This document shows, piece by piece, positions 52,801 to 61,404 of a stretch of DNA of 64,000 nucleotides. The notes under the pieces are model-generated. The model searched no databases, was not told the origin of the DNA, and saw nothing but the letters and a program-made list of their open reading frames with translations. The stretch's first letter is position 1, and each line of letters begins with the position of its first letter. The position numbers were made by a program, and so were the translations under genes. The DNA lies in contig NZ_CP107903.1 in NCBI RefSeq assembly GCF_036013955.1, positions 9,238,001 to 9,302,000 of the forward strand, given 5' to 3'. This DNA comes from Streptomyces sp. NBC_00459 (lineage in GTDB: Bacteria; Actinomycetota; Actinomycetes; Streptomycetales; Streptomycetaceae).

Positions 52801-54154
52801 GCTGGGAGAGGACGACATGGGCGTTCGTACCGCCGAATCCGAACGCGGAGACCGCCGCCCGGCGCGGTCCCGGCCCGCGGTCGGGCCAGTCGCGGCCCGC
52901 GCGCACCACCGGCACCTCGCCCGCGCTCGGTGTGCTGAGCGGCCGGTCGATGCCGATGGTCGGCGGGAGATGCCCGTGTGCCATCGACAGGATCACCTTG
53001 AGGAGACTGCTCAGCCCGGCCACGGTCAGCAGATGACCCAGGTTGCCCTTGACCGAGCCGAGCGGCGGGACCGTGCCCCGCGTTCCGAACCAGGCGGCGA
53101 CCGACTCCGCCTCCGTGCCGTCCCCGATGGGCGTCCCGGTGGCGTGGCACTCCAGGTAGTCCACCTGCTCGGGCCCGAAACCGGCCTGGGCGTAGGCGAG
53201 TTCGTAGGAGCTGAGCTGTCCCGCCGGATTCGGCACGAGGAGATGGCGGCCGGCGCCGTCGTTCGACAGTCCGATGCCGTCGATGACCGCGTAGATCCGG
53301 TCGCCGTCCGCGATCGCGTCGGCGAGCCTGCGTACGGCGACCATGCCGGCGCCCTGACCGGTGAGGATGCCGGTGGAGCGGGCGTCGAAGGGCTGGCTGA
53401 CACCGTTCTGCGGGTAGGCGTGCAGGTCGGAGAAGGACAGGTGGATGAGTGTCGGGTCTGGTGCGCACACCCCGCCCGCCAGCACCAGGTCGGCCTGTCC
53501 GGCGGCGAGATGGTCGCAGGCCAGCTTCAGCGCGTACAGGGCCGAGGAGCAGGCGGCGTCGAGGGCGTAGCGGGGGCCGCCGAGGCCCAGGGCGGTGGCC
53601 GCGAGCCGGGCGGGGGCACCGCTCACCCGGGCGTCCGCCGGGAACACGGCGGCGGGGTCGAGCAGTGGGCCCGGGGCGGGCGCGGGGCTGCCGGACCCGC
53701 GCAGGCCCTCCAGCACGGCTTCGTGGACGAGAGGCAGGCTGATGCGGGCCGAGGCCGGGGTGGGGAAGGAGTAGTCGCCGACCACCAGGCCGGTGCGGGC
53801 CAGCAGTTCCGGGCGGCCGTCGTGACCGCTGTCCCGGAGCGCCTCGCGGGCCACGTGCAGCGACCAGTGGAAAACCCGGTCGAGACCGGCGAGAGCGTCG
53901 GGGCGGAGCAGGAATCCGGTGGGGTCGAACTCGAAACCGGTGACGAAACCGCCCCGGACACAGGTGATGGTGTGATCGGGATCCGGAGCCTGCTGCCGGT
54001 CGTCGGCCGGTCCGGGAGCGGCGGGGCCGAAGACCTCCGGGCCGCCCTCCGCGCGGCTGTCGACGCCGGCGCGGAGGTTGTCCCAGAACGCGCCGGGAGT
54101 GTCCGCCCCGGGGAAGAGGCAGGAGATCCCGACGATCGCGAACTTGGTGCTCAT
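46847..54154 (-). CDS. PfaC-like synthase: KS-CLF-AT-DH-DH
   Basis: A 2,435-residue multienzyme. KS (about 1-450) has Cys202 in DAACSSA, His337 in ECHATGT and His374 in GNLGH. The second KS-like domain (465-920) is a chain-length factor: Asp678 replaces the Cys and GH becomes GD. An acyltransferase (1040-1400) has Ser1148 in GYSLGE. A Pro/Ala linker with a helical segment leads to two double-hotdog FabA-type dehydratases, with active-site His1924 (CHFPDDPV) and His2324 (CHFHRDPV), each preceded by a degenerate hotdog. The order equals myxobacterial Pfa3 without its C-terminal acylglycerol-phosphate acyltransferase. GGAGGG precedes ATG 54154. Confidence 0.92.
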   Translation of the reverse strand: MSTKFAIVGISCLFPGADTPGAFWDNLRAGVDSRAEGGPEVFGPAAPGPADDRQQAPDPDHTITCVRGGFVTGFEFDPTGFLLRPDALAGLDRVFHWSLHVAREALRDSGHDGRPELLARTGLVVGDYSFPTPASARISLPLVHEAVLEGLRGSGSPAPAPGPLLDPAAVFPADARVSGAPARLAATALGLGGPRYALDAACSSALYALKLACDHLAAGQADLVLAGGVCAPDPTLIHLSFSDLHAYPQNGVSQPFDARSTGILTGQGAGMVAVRRLADAIADGDRIYAVIDGIGLSNDGAGRHLLVPNPAGQLSSYELAYAQAGFGPEQVDYLECHATGTPIGDGTEAESVAAWFGTRGTVPPLGSVKGNLGHLLTVAGLSSLLKVILSMAHGHLPPTIGIDRPLSTPSAGEVPVVRAGRDWPDRGPGPRRAAVSAFGFGGTNAHVVLSQRPDALEAGVAEPVVPPALDVIGLGSHFGTLADVTAFERALHDGTDAFQPLPEHRWRGLEETRGGTLERAGLHRAALPEGGFVDRVELDPADNRIPPADLRNYNLQHALMSKVADEALRDAGYDRTVPTGRKAPEPRRIAVVVAMEIEPSAHLHLARYGLGDFLRRAYDDAGLELTEEQFAAVAAVAREGVHEPIVANEVLSYIGNIMASRISSLWNLTGPSFTVSSDGAGTAEALQIAQLLLLDESVEAVLVGAVDLAASPENLLLRDDKPVSGAGLSFGEGKHGRRIGEGAGAVVVTRPGAAPDERRAYARIDSVAVRHASPVAGVLPEADADTLALAAGDALAAAGIGPADVGYVEAHAGGTPGQDSAELGALAQVYPAGSGTVALGSAKAQLGDTQTAAAMAGLLRAVLCLHHAYVPGAPGWRRPAPELADHFAASAFHVPDASRPWLRDAQGVRRYAAVSAIGSDGAHAHVVLSADRTRGDIARSDWRKAGGPVLLPLGAPDVDGLLAEVDRHLRLLGEGVDPYRLGRAAAERLPGSALRVVLVGRDAEQLRAQLELAARDLPGAAAKGEEWTTPAGSCFAPRPIGPEGKVALVYPGAFNSYPGLGQDFFRAFPSLLDTFEAEASDPDRLFRAAQLYPRTQVTPERRDLMALEGQLGEDIPFMLATGTTFAILYTDLVRELLGVRAHGAFGYSLGESSMLFATGGWQRSARRDDRISATPLFRDRLSGPRRTVRELWRLSEDTPDEAVWGSFVLLESADRITEALSRADTPYARVFLTHVNTPREAVIAGDPAQCRSLIEELGCPSARSPVGSVMHCPVVDGESAGLAELNDHPTGSPGGLDLLSAYDYGSVPELERSEVARRIARTLRAAIDFPRLVRTAYDRGYRYFVEVGPGATCTRWVHDTLGDAEHVAMPVDRRGVPAARSVAQLAARLTAHGLPVDLMALLGPDPVPATRPALLRVPVGGGAPIPAGITARLAAASPVLAAARPEPATVGVATRYGSTELSPQAVDVKDARPARTAADLEVPAPMPADPSLDDIEVITFDGEPIAFLPWAEPAAPAAAPVHRSLVPAAPDTPPPGRATTPAPVPSSGWSSGNAATDLVREIRQQMVATHSVVMETQRVLQENTLARTEALLEAAFVPPAPTTAPVAPPPSALPAGPPLPAAIEAAPHVTPPPRAPGVIWDEEQLLAFATGRITDVFGPEFADIDGYAKRVRLPAPPYHFVTRVTDLRAETGVYEPSFIRTEYDVPKDAWYAVDGGVPPAVAIEAGQCDLLLISYLGIDFRNKGERVYRLLDSTLVFHGDLPRTGQTLRYDISINRFIRQGDTTLFFFSYLCYADGELILELKDASAGFFTQAELDTPLGVVVTERDRKRRAALTRTTFKPLADTEKNRLTAADLELLAAGKPGEVFGPHHAQDAGLNPALRLPDARLRMVDEILIDRTGGPRGIGAITAHKRLEPDAWYFECHFPDDPVLAGSMVAEGAVQTLQAYLLHQGMHLVLPDARFQTIVGLETEVQVRGQITPKHREIRYEIEIMELTLLPRPSVVADILVYLGDKAVIRMRNFGIQIREKDGTPYRAGPGGIPEFLGRRNRAGEPALINELHLAHAAKGDLGTAMGPEFDVYKESRAPYIPNGDFQFVDRIMQLTGTRGDLKPGAEMVTEYDSPADAWYYRENAHPHLPNCVLMETSLQAAILNGYYLGATLKQPTTEYSIRNLDGRATYVKDIDLRGRTIRHHSTLLMTSAVSGAVLQNFKYELSADGEVFYTGESLFGYFSEAALTNQVGLDNGTYVAPWIEQEKPAASRIRRIELPDEAPAFTDPTGGRLHLPGGHYHLVDHVDLVADGGRHGAGYLHGYRQVRPDEWYFDCHFHRDPVMPGSLGVEAILQGLRLFVLEQGLAEGIENPRFGLAVDVPTSWKYRGQILRHDGELRFDVHVKEVRRDGGRLVVIADADLWKPGLRIYELTDVAIEVSPDTTRDRA

Positions 54155-54238
54155 TGAAGCTGTTCCCTCCAGGGTGCCGGGGGCCCGGCGGGGGCCGAGG
54201 AGACCCTCCGCCGGGCGACCACCGGTCCGGTCGTCGGC

Positions 54239-57200
54239 TCAGCGGCTCGCGAACTTGGCGGCCAGCTGCGGGGTGGACACAAGGGAAACTCCTGTGAACC
54301 GAGTCAACACCCGTCCGTCGGGAGTGCATGCCGTCACTGTGAGCGCAGCGGACGTACGGTTCTGGCTCCCGCTGCCGTTCACAGAGGCCGGTTCCGGTTC
54401 CACCACGACGACGAACGGCTCCCCGTCGGGCAGGGCCTCGTAGAGATCGACCCGAGCCACCCCCATCGGCAGACTCGCCGTGTCGCGGCGCAGCCGCATC
54501 CACACCAGCGCGGCCTGGAGCAGCAGATCGGCGGTACCCGGTGCGTACCTGCCCGTCCCGAACGCCCCGCCCGCCGGCCGGTGTTCGGCCAGCGCGCACT
54601 CCAGGACCAACCGGTCCTCGTCCGACGCCAGCACCCGCCGCAGCCCGCGCAGGGACTCCCCGTGGAAGAGCGTGCCGTCGGCGTAGAAGACCTGCGCGTC
54701 ACCGCCACCGCCCAGCGCGGGCAGCCCGGCCATCTGCCCCGGAACCTCACCGCCGGCGCCGCCCAGGATCACCCGGGCCGCGTAGTGCGGCCGTACGGTG
54801 CCGTCGGCACCGGTCGAACGGATCGCGACGTCGGCCTCGGCGCCGTCGGGCGTCGGGTCGACGGAGAGCTGGAAGGGCCCGCCGAAGCCCCCTGTTGCGC
54901 TGCCGCCGTCGCCACCGACGCCGTAACCACCGCTGCCGTCGAAGACCACGCCCTTGTGGACCGCGAAGTCCCGGACCTGCGCGACGACGCCGCCGGTCAG
55001 CCGCTCCACCGCACCCGCGGCCCAGCCGAGGGCAGCGGCGGCGGGCAGCACCGGTACGTCTCCGATCACATGGTCCGCGACGAGCGGATCGGTGACCAGG
55101 CCCGCGAGATCCCGTTCCAGTACGGCCGGCGAGGTCGGCGCGATCTGTTCGCGAGCCGACAGGGGAGTGGTCGGCCCGAGAACCGTGACCACGTCACCGG
55201 CCCGCTCGGGGCCGAACTGCTCGGTGAACATCACCGTCCCGGTCCCCACCGGGATGAGCGGAATGCCCCGCTGCTCGAACACCGCCTTGATCTGCGGCGA
55301 CACCATGCCACTGTCCCAGGCACCCCAGTTGAGGGCGGTCACATGTGCCTCCGGACGCCCGCGCCGGAAGGCGGCCGCCCAGGTGTTGAGCACCTCGTTG
55401 GCCATCGCGTAGTCCGACTGCCCCCGATTGCCGAAGAACCCGGCGACCGAGGAGAACAGCACCACGTGCCGCAACCGCTCGGCGGGCAGAGCGGCCACCA
55501 CCGAGCGCAGACCGCCCAGCTTGACCGAGAAGACCCGGTCGATCTCGGCCGCCTTCTTCGCGGAGATCAGCTGGTCCGCGAGCACACCCGCGCCGTGCAC
55601 CACTCCCGTCACGCGCTCCCGGTAGGGGGCCAGCGCGGCGGCCGTCGCGGCGGCGTCGCCGATGTCCACCGCCACGTACTCGACCTCGCTGCCCGCCGCC
55701 CGGATCTCGGCGAGCGTCGAACGGACCTCGCGCTCGCCGATCACCGCCTGGTACAGCTGCTCGACCCGCTTCGGCGTCGGCTTCTCGCCCGCCCGCTTCA
55801 GCTGGTCCACGGCCGCCGCCTTGAGCGACGCCGCGTCGGCCAGTCCGCGCGCCCACTCCGGCTCCTCGCCGAGTGCGGTGCGGCCGAGCAGCAGCAGGCC
55901 CGGGCGGTACGCGGCGGCCAGGGCCACCGTGCAGCGGGCGGTGATCCCACGTCCGCCGCCGGTCACGACGAGCAGGTCGTCGGAGGTGAGGGCAGGGGCC
56001 GGCCCGGCCGGGCGTATCCCCTCGCCGGGCGCGATGTGGGGAGTGGGTTCGAGGGTGAGGGCCACCCGACGAGCACCGTCCCGGCCCACCTGCACCGGGC
56101 CGGAGGCCGCGTCGTACACCTCCTCCAGGACCAGTTCCGCCGCGTCCGCCGGGTTCAGGGCGGGGGCGAGGTCGACGGCCCGGCAGAACAGCTCGGGCGC
56201 CTCCACGGCCAGCGTCTTGACCAGCCCGCCGACACCGCCGGCAGGCACCGCGTCCTCACCCACCCCACCGAGCCCGAACGTTCCGTCGAGCCGGGTGACC
56301 GTGACGAACGCGGCCCGGTGACCGCTCGCGGCGGCCTCGGTGAGCGGGCCCACCGCGTGCTTGGCGATCAGCAGGGCGTGCGCCAGCCTGCGTACGCCCT
56401 CCGCCCAGGGCAGCTCGGCGGCGGCTGCGAAACCGAGCACCAGATGCACGCGCTCGCCGCCCAGCTCATCGAACCCGGCCGCGAGTTCGCCGGCACCCCA
56501 GCCGCCGAGAGGCAGATCGGCCGCCCCGGTGATCCGCTGAGGGACGCCGGGCAACCGCAGAACACGCACCCGCCAGCCGGTCGCGACGAGCCGTGCCGCC
56601 GTAGCCTCGGCGACCTCGCTGCCGTCGTCGACGACCACGGCGGCGGCACCCAGCGGATACGCGCCGACGAGGCGGTCCGGCGTCGGCAACCCGGCGAGCG
56701 ACGCCTGCCCACGGCCGAGCGCGGCAGGCGCGGCGACGGGCGCCGCCCCGGGGTTCGGCTGCCGGGCCGGGGAGCCCACGGCAGGGGAGGCGGCACCGGC
56801 CGACCCGGACGGGGCCCCGGACAGACCGGCGACGAAGCCCACGATGTCGCCCAACGTGCGGAGTTCCGCGAGTTGTTCGGGTCCGACGGGGGTCGGGCTC
56901 GGGAACTGTTCCTGGAGGACGCCCATGATCTCGACGCGTTTGATGGAGTCGATGCCGAGGTCGGCCTCGACGTCCATGCCGAGGTCGAGCATCTCGGCCG
57001 GGTATCCGGTCTTGGCCGCCACGACGTCGAGAAGGGCCCCGCGCACGGCATCGCCTTCGACGGCGGTGGCCACGACGGGCCCAGGAGCCGTGTCGGTTGC
57101 CGGAGTTGAGGCAGAACCCCCCGAACCGCCGTTCAGACTGAGCATGAAGCCGACGATCTCGTTCAGCGTGCGGAGTTCCGCGAGTTGTTCGGGTCCGACG

Positions 57201-60200
57201 GGGGTCGGGCTCGGGAACTGTTCCTGGAGGACGCCCATGATCTCGACGCGTTTGATGGAGTCGATGCCGAGGTCGGCCTCGACGTCCATGTCCAGGTCCA
57301 GCGTCTCCGCCGGGTAACCCGTCTTGTCCGACACGACACCGAGCAGTACGTCCGCCACGTCCTTCGCGCCGATCGCGGCCCGGGGGGACGCGGTCGTGGT
57401 CGCGGTGGCAACCGGGACCTGCTGGACCCGAGGAGCGGCGCTGCGCGAACCTCCGAGACTGAGCACGAAGTTCACGATCTCGTTCAGCGTGCGGAGTTCC
57501 GCGAGTTGTTCGGGTCCGACGGGGGTGGGGCTGGGGAAGCGTTCCTGGAGGACGCCCATGATCTCGACGCGTTTGATGGAGTCGATGCCCAAGTCAGCCT
57601 CCACGTCCATGCCGAGGTCGAGCATCTCGGCCGGGTAGCCGGTTTTCTGCGACACCACGTCGAGGAGAGCCGCCGCCACGTCGTCTGCCGTGACGTCGGC
57701 CGACGGAGGCTCGGACGGGTCCGGGGCCGCGACAGGCGCAGGCAGAGAGACAGGTGCAGGAGCGACCGGGGGCGCGACGGCGGCTGCCACCGGAGCCACG
57801 GGAGTCACCGGCGGCGCAACAGGCGCCGCGAGCGCGGCCGGAGTCGCCGGGGCGGACGGCGCGACCGGAGCAGCCGGCGCCGACGTGCCGAGCTCCATCG
57901 ACGCCAGGTCCCGCAGGATCTCGTTGGCCCGCAGATGCGTACGCCCGATGGCCAGCCCGTGTTCCTTCACGGTGGCCACACCGGGGATCACCGCGTCGAC
58001 CCTGCCCTGCTCGTCCGCCCTTTCCAGGATGCCCATCAGGCGCTGGGCGCTGTTCAGCTGGCCCTGGAGATAGTCGTCGTGCAGGGCCAGGTGGTCGGCG
58101 ATCAGTCCGGAGAGCCGGTCGGGGGCGGGTGTCCGGTCGTGTTCTTCCACAGGCTCGCTCTCCATGATGTGGGCGGCGGGAACGGGCGGCGCGGCGGGCG
58201 CCACCGGGTGGGGGGCCGGTCGTACGGCGACCGTGGTCGACGCGGACCCGGACGTGGTCGAAGGGGGCGGCGGCGTCTCGGGAACGCGCGCGACGGTGGC
58301 ACTCGGAACGGGGACGGCCTCCTGGCCGGCCCGCGCGGCCACCGCTCCGGCGGCCTGGCTCGCGCCCGCGACCCGGTAGCCGTTCTCCAGCGCATCCCGG
58401 TACGCGTCGCGGCGGGCCTGCGGCACATGGTTGATGCCGTGGAGCGGTACCGTCATGCCCTTGGTCGGCTCGACGGCCATCGGCTCGGACACATAACGGT
58501 CGGCCGTGGCCAACGGCAGCCCGAGTGTGAAGAGTTGGGCGACCGCCCGCTTCAACGCGGTGTCGGCGTCCCCGCCGCTGCCGGGGTCGAGCTGTACCGC
58601 GAAGTGCTCGCGCTCGCCGAGGATGCGACGGACCAGCTGGGTCAGCACTCCCTTGGGGCCGAACTCGACGAACGTACGGAAGCCCGCCGCGTACATCTCC
58701 TCGACCCGGTCGGCGAACTGCACCGGTTTGACGAGCTGGTCCACCAGTGTCCGCCGGTTGGCGTCGAGGTCCGAACCGTACGAGGCGCCAGGGGAGTTGG
58801 CGAAGACCGGGCGCCGTGGTTCGACGATGCGCGCGTCGGCGACACGGCGGCCGAACGCGTCCACGGCGTGGGCGACGAACGGCGTGTGGAAGGCCGCCGA
58901 CACCGGCAGCCGAGTCGCCCGTACGCCGGTCGAGGCCGCCGCCTCCACCAGTCGCTCCACGGCTTCGGTGGCACCGCCGACCACCACCTGGTCCGGCGCG
59001 TTGCGGTTGCAGACGGCCAACCCGGGGTGTGCGGCGAGGAGTTGTTCCAGCTGCCCGGCGGAGGCGGTCACCGCGGCCATCGCCCCGGGGTCGAAGCCGG
59101 GCTCGGCGGGCGGTGCCATCGCGGCTCCCCGCGCCCGGGCCAGCGCGAAGTAGGTGTCGTCGTCGATCGCGCCTGCCGCCCACAGCGCAGCCAGTTCGCC
59201 GAAGCTGTGGCCGAGGAACCCGTCGGCGTCGAAGCCCAGTTCGGCCAGATACCGGAAGTGGCCGGCGGCCAGCGCGCCGATGGCAGGCTGGGCGTACTCC
59301 GTGCGGCGCAGCTCGCTCTCCTGGGCCGTACGTGTCGCCTCGTCGAAGGCGGGCGGCGGGAACGCGACTCGGGACAAGGGGAGTTCATGGGCCCCGAAGG
59401 CGGCGTTGGCCCGGTCGAAGGCCGCCCGCAGCGGGGGCAGCGCCAGGACCGCGGTCCGGCCCGGGGAGACGTACTGGCTCCCCTGCCCCGCGAAGAGCGC
59501 GGCGACCTTTCCGGTGGGGGCGGCGGACCGGCGGAAGTAGATCCCCTTGGGGTGCACCCAGGAGTCGGCCTCGCCCCTGGCCCGCAGTTCGGCCACGGCG
59601 AGGGCACGCAGCTCGGCGAGTTCGTCCTCGCCTCGGGCCACCAGGGCGAGCCGTGGATGGGATGCCGGGGCCGGGCCGGAGCTTGGCCGTTGGTCCGCTT
59701 CGAGGGCCCGTACGAGAGTATTCATGTCAGGTTCATGCCATGCATATACCTGGCTCACAGGGAACATCACCCGCAGGTCGTCCCCGTCGCCGTGTTCCTC
59801 CAGCACCAGATGGAAGTTGGTGCCGCCGAACCCGAACGAGGAGACCCCGGCCCGGCGTTGCTCCCGGCGCGGGTCACGGATCCACGGGCGGGTCCGGGTA
59901 CTGACGTAGAACGGGCTCGCGGGCCAGTCGAGGGCCGGGTTCGGGGTGTCCACGTTGATGGTGGGCGGCAGCAGCCTGTGGTGCAGGGCGAGCGCCAGCT
60001 TGATCATGCCGGCCGCGCCGGCCGCCGCCTTGGTGTGACCTATCTGCGACTTCACACTGCCGACCGCCGCGAACTGCCGTTCCTCGGTGTGTTCCGACAC
60101 CACCGCCGACAGCGCCGACAGTTCGGTCGCCTCGCCGACCGCGGTACCCGTGCCGTGCGCCTCGAAGAGCTCGACCGACGCCGGGGAGCAGTCCGCGTCC

Positions 60201-61207
60201 TCGTACGCGCGGCGCAGGGCGGCCATCTGGCCCTCCTTGCGCGGGGCGTAGATGGACTTGAAGCGGCCGTCGCTGGACGAACCGATACCGCGGATCACGG
60301 CGTAGATCCGGTTGCCGTCCCGCTCGGCGTCCGAGAGCCTGCGCAGCGCGAGCATGCCGATGCCCTCACCGATGAGGGTGCCGTCCGCGTTCGCGTCGAA
60401 CGGGCGGATGTGGCCCGCCTTGGAGAACGCAGGCGTCTTGCTGAAGCACAGGTACATGAAGATGGTGTTCTCGGCGTCGCAGCCGCCCACCAGCATCATG
60501 TCCGAGCGCCGCTCCAGCAGTTCACTGACCGCGGCCTTCACCGCGCCCAGCGAACTGGCGCAGGCCGCGTCGATGGTCATGTTGGTGCCGCCGAGGTCGA
60601 GGCGGTTGGCGATCCGGCCGGCCACCACGTTGCCCAGCATGCCGGGGAAGGAGTTCTCCTCCCAGGGCGCGAAGGCGAGCTTGAACTTCTCCGCGATTTC
60701 GTCGGCGTCCCGATCCGAAAGGCCGCAACTGCGTACGACCTCCTTGATGACGGGCGTCTGGAGCCGGGCCGACAGGGGCTGGGTGAGCTGGTTGGCGCCG
60801 GTCACCCCGAGCACGACCCCGGTCCGCGAGGCGTCGTACCACTGCTGGTCCGAGCCCGCGTCCCGGAGCAGATCGCGGGCCACGACCAGGCTCAACAACT
60901 GGAGCACATCGGTGACTTCGAGGGTGTTGGGCGGCAGCCCGAACTCCAACGGGTTGAAGGGGACGGCCGGGATGAAGCCGCCCCGCTTCGAGTACGTCTT
61001 GTCGGGAGCTGAGGGATCGGCGTCGTAGTGCTCGGCCACACTCCAGTGGGTCTCGGGCACGTCCTCGATGCAGTCGGCGGCGGAGACCACGTTGTCCCAG
61101 AAGGCGCGCAGATCACGCGACTTGGGGTACAGGGCGGACAACCCGACGATCGCGATGGGGTCGCGGGCCAGCCGGCGGTCGAGTTCGGAAGGGTGCGAAG
61201 CGTTCAC
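54239..61207 (-). CDS. PfaA-like synthase: KS-MAT-ACP-ACP-ACP-KR-DH
   Basis: A 2,322-residue multienzyme. KS: Cys216 (DAACASS), His351 (EAHGTGT), His391 (IGHTK). Malonyl-type AT (about 575-900): Ser668 in GHSFGE and AFHTPF, the Phe favouring malonyl-CoA. A helical segment (LIADHLALHDDYLQGQL) is followed by three near-identical ACPs with phosphopantetheine Ser1210, 1317 and 1421 (GIDSIKR). KR spans about 1750-2000 (VTGGGRGI; Tyr1933 in SDYAMANE). The C-terminal domain has DHVIGDVPVLP with His2046, a PKS-type dehydratase-like motif. GTG 61207 is chosen at the KS boundary; ATG 61270 would add 21 residues. Neither start has a strong ribosome-binding site. Confidence 0.93.
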   Translation of the reverse strand: MNASHPSELDRRLARDPIAIVGLSALYPKSRDLRAFWDNVVSAADCIEDVPETHWSVAEHYDADPSAPDKTYSKRGGFIPAVPFNPLEFGLPPNTLEVTDVLQLLSLVVARDLLRDAGSDQQWYDASRTGVVLGVTGANQLTQPLSARLQTPVIKEVVRSCGLSDRDADEIAEKFKLAFAPWEENSFPGMLGNVVAGRIANRLDLGGTNMTIDAACASSLGAVKAAVSELLERRSDMMLVGGCDAENTIFMYLCFSKTPAFSKAGHIRPFDANADGTLIGEGIGMLALRRLSDAERDGNRIYAVIRGIGSSSDGRFKSIYAPRKEGQMAALRRAYEDADCSPASVELFEAHGTGTAVGEATELSALSAVVSEHTEERQFAAVGSVKSQIGHTKAAAGAAGMIKLALALHHRLLPPTINVDTPNPALDWPASPFYVSTRTRPWIRDPRREQRRAGVSSFGFGGTNFHLVLEEHGDGDDLRVMFPVSQVYAWHEPDMNTLVRALEADQRPSSGPAPASHPRLALVARGEDELAELRALAVAELRARGEADSWVHPKGIYFRRSAAPTGKVAALFAGQGSQYVSPGRTAVLALPPLRAAFDRANAAFGAHELPLSRVAFPPPAFDEATRTAQESELRRTEYAQPAIGALAAGHFRYLAELGFDADGFLGHSFGELAALWAAGAIDDDTYFALARARGAAMAPPAEPGFDPGAMAAVTASAGQLEQLLAAHPGLAVCNRNAPDQVVVGGATEAVERLVEAAASTGVRATRLPVSAAFHTPFVAHAVDAFGRRVADARIVEPRRPVFANSPGASYGSDLDANRRTLVDQLVKPVQFADRVEEMYAAGFRTFVEFGPKGVLTQLVRRILGEREHFAVQLDPGSGGDADTALKRAVAQLFTLGLPLATADRYVSEPMAVEPTKGMTVPLHGINHVPQARRDAYRDALENGYRVAGASQAAGAVAARAGQEAVPVPSATVARVPETPPPPSTTSGSASTTVAVRPAPHPVAPAAPPVPAAHIMESEPVEEHDRTPAPDRLSGLIADHLALHDDYLQGQLNSAQRLMGILERADEQGRVDAVIPGVATVKEHGLAIGRTHLRANEILRDLASMELGTSAPAAPVAPSAPATPAALAAPVAPPVTPVAPVAAAVAPPVAPAPVSLPAPVAAPDPSEPPSADVTADDVAAALLDVVSQKTGYPAEMLDLGMDVEADLGIDSIKRVEIMGVLQERFPSPTPVGPEQLAELRTLNEIVNFVLSLGGSRSAAPRVQQVPVATATTTASPRAAIGAKDVADVLLGVVSDKTGYPAETLDLDMDVEADLGIDSIKRVEIMGVLQEQFPSPTPVGPEQLAELRTLNEIVGFMLSLNGGSGGSASTPATDTAPGPVVATAVEGDAVRGALLDVVAAKTGYPAEMLDLGMDVEADLGIDSIKRVEIMGVLQEQFPSPTPVGPEQLAELRTLGDIVGFVAGLSGAPSGSAGAASPAVGSPARQPNPGAAPVAAPAALGRGQASLAGLPTPDRLVGAYPLGAAAVVVDDGSEVAEATAARLVATGWRVRVLRLPGVPQRITGAADLPLGGWGAGELAAGFDELGGERVHLVLGFAAAAELPWAEGVRRLAHALLIAKHAVGPLTEAAASGHRAAFVTVTRLDGTFGLGGVGEDAVPAGGVGGLVKTLAVEAPELFCRAVDLAPALNPADAAELVLEEVYDAASGPVQVGRDGARRVALTLEPTPHIAPGEGIRPAGPAPALTSDDLLVVTGGGRGITARCTVALAAAYRPGLLLLGRTALGEEPEWARGLADAASLKAAAVDQLKRAGEKPTPKRVEQLYQAVIGEREVRSTLAEIRAAGSEVEYVAVDIGDAAATAAALAPYRERVTGVVHGAGVLADQLISAKKAAEIDRVFSVKLGGLRSVVAALPAERLRHVVLFSSVAGFFGNRGQSDYAMANEVLNTWAAAFRRGRPEAHVTALNWGAWDSGMVSPQIKAVFEQRGIPLIPVGTGTVMFTEQFGPERAGDVVTVLGPTTPLSAREQIAPTSPAVLERDLAGLVTDPLVADHVIGDVPVLPAAAALGWAAGAVERLTGGVVAQVRDFAVHKGVVFDGSGGYGVGGDGGSATGGFGGPFQLSVDPTPDGAEADVAIRSTGADGTVRPHYAARVILGGAGGEVPGQMAGLPALGGGGDAQVFYADGTLFHGESLRGLRRVLASDEDRLVLECALAEHRPAGGAFGTGRYAPGTADLLLQAALVWMRLRRDTASLPMGVARVDLYEALPDGEPFVVVVEPEPASVNGSGSQNRTSAALTVTACTPDGRVLTRFTGVSLVSTPQLAAKFASR
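56856..57640 (-). repeat. Three tandem ACP-coding repeats
   Basis: Segments of about 150 bp starting at 56856, 57168 and 57489 (periods 312 and 321 bp) are nearly identical in DNA, including less common codons, while the Ala/Pro-rich linkers between them differ. Each codes for the ACP core around GIDSIKR. Confidence 0.92.
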
Positions 61208-61280
61208 GGGAGGCTCTCTTGGTCGGACGGCGGGGGACGCACCCCGCAGCGGTTCGGAGGAACTGCACATGACGCACGAG

Positions 61281-61369
61281 AGAAGGAATGGGGGCGGAAA
61301 GACGGAAGGAGGAGAAGGAGAAGAAAGAGGGAGAATGGGGAGAAGAAGGAGAAGAAGGACAGGGGAGAT
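61281..61369. repeat. Homopurine tract between thioesterase and PfaA-like genes
   Basis: On the plus strand 61304-61359 is A/G-only except for one T, built from GAAGGAG, GAGAAG and AGAAGAAGG units; purine bias extends to 61281-61369. The leftward transcript therefore carries a C/U tract in the 197-nt gap before the synthase gene. There is no coding potential. Confidence 0.8.
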
Positions 61370-61404
61370 CGACGGAAAGAGGTGAAACGGCGGGAAGGTA
61401 CCGG

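Noticed and set aside
46847..54154. Assignment of the cluster as an enediyne or heterocyst-glycolipid synthase
   Set aside because: The KS-CLF-AT-DH-DH protein, tandem ACPs in the partner and a discrete PfaD reductase fit the PUFA type; no enediyne accessory genes or HglE-like layout are present.
57185..61012. 1275-codon open frame antisense to the PfaA-like gene
   Set aside because: It contains repeats only because the ACP-coding DNA is repeated; no start signal or recognisable domain.
54239..61207. CRISPR-like or satellite repeats in the 56.8-57.6 kb segment
   Set aside because: The repeats are in-frame ACP domains with conserved phosphopantetheine serines, not a non-coding array.
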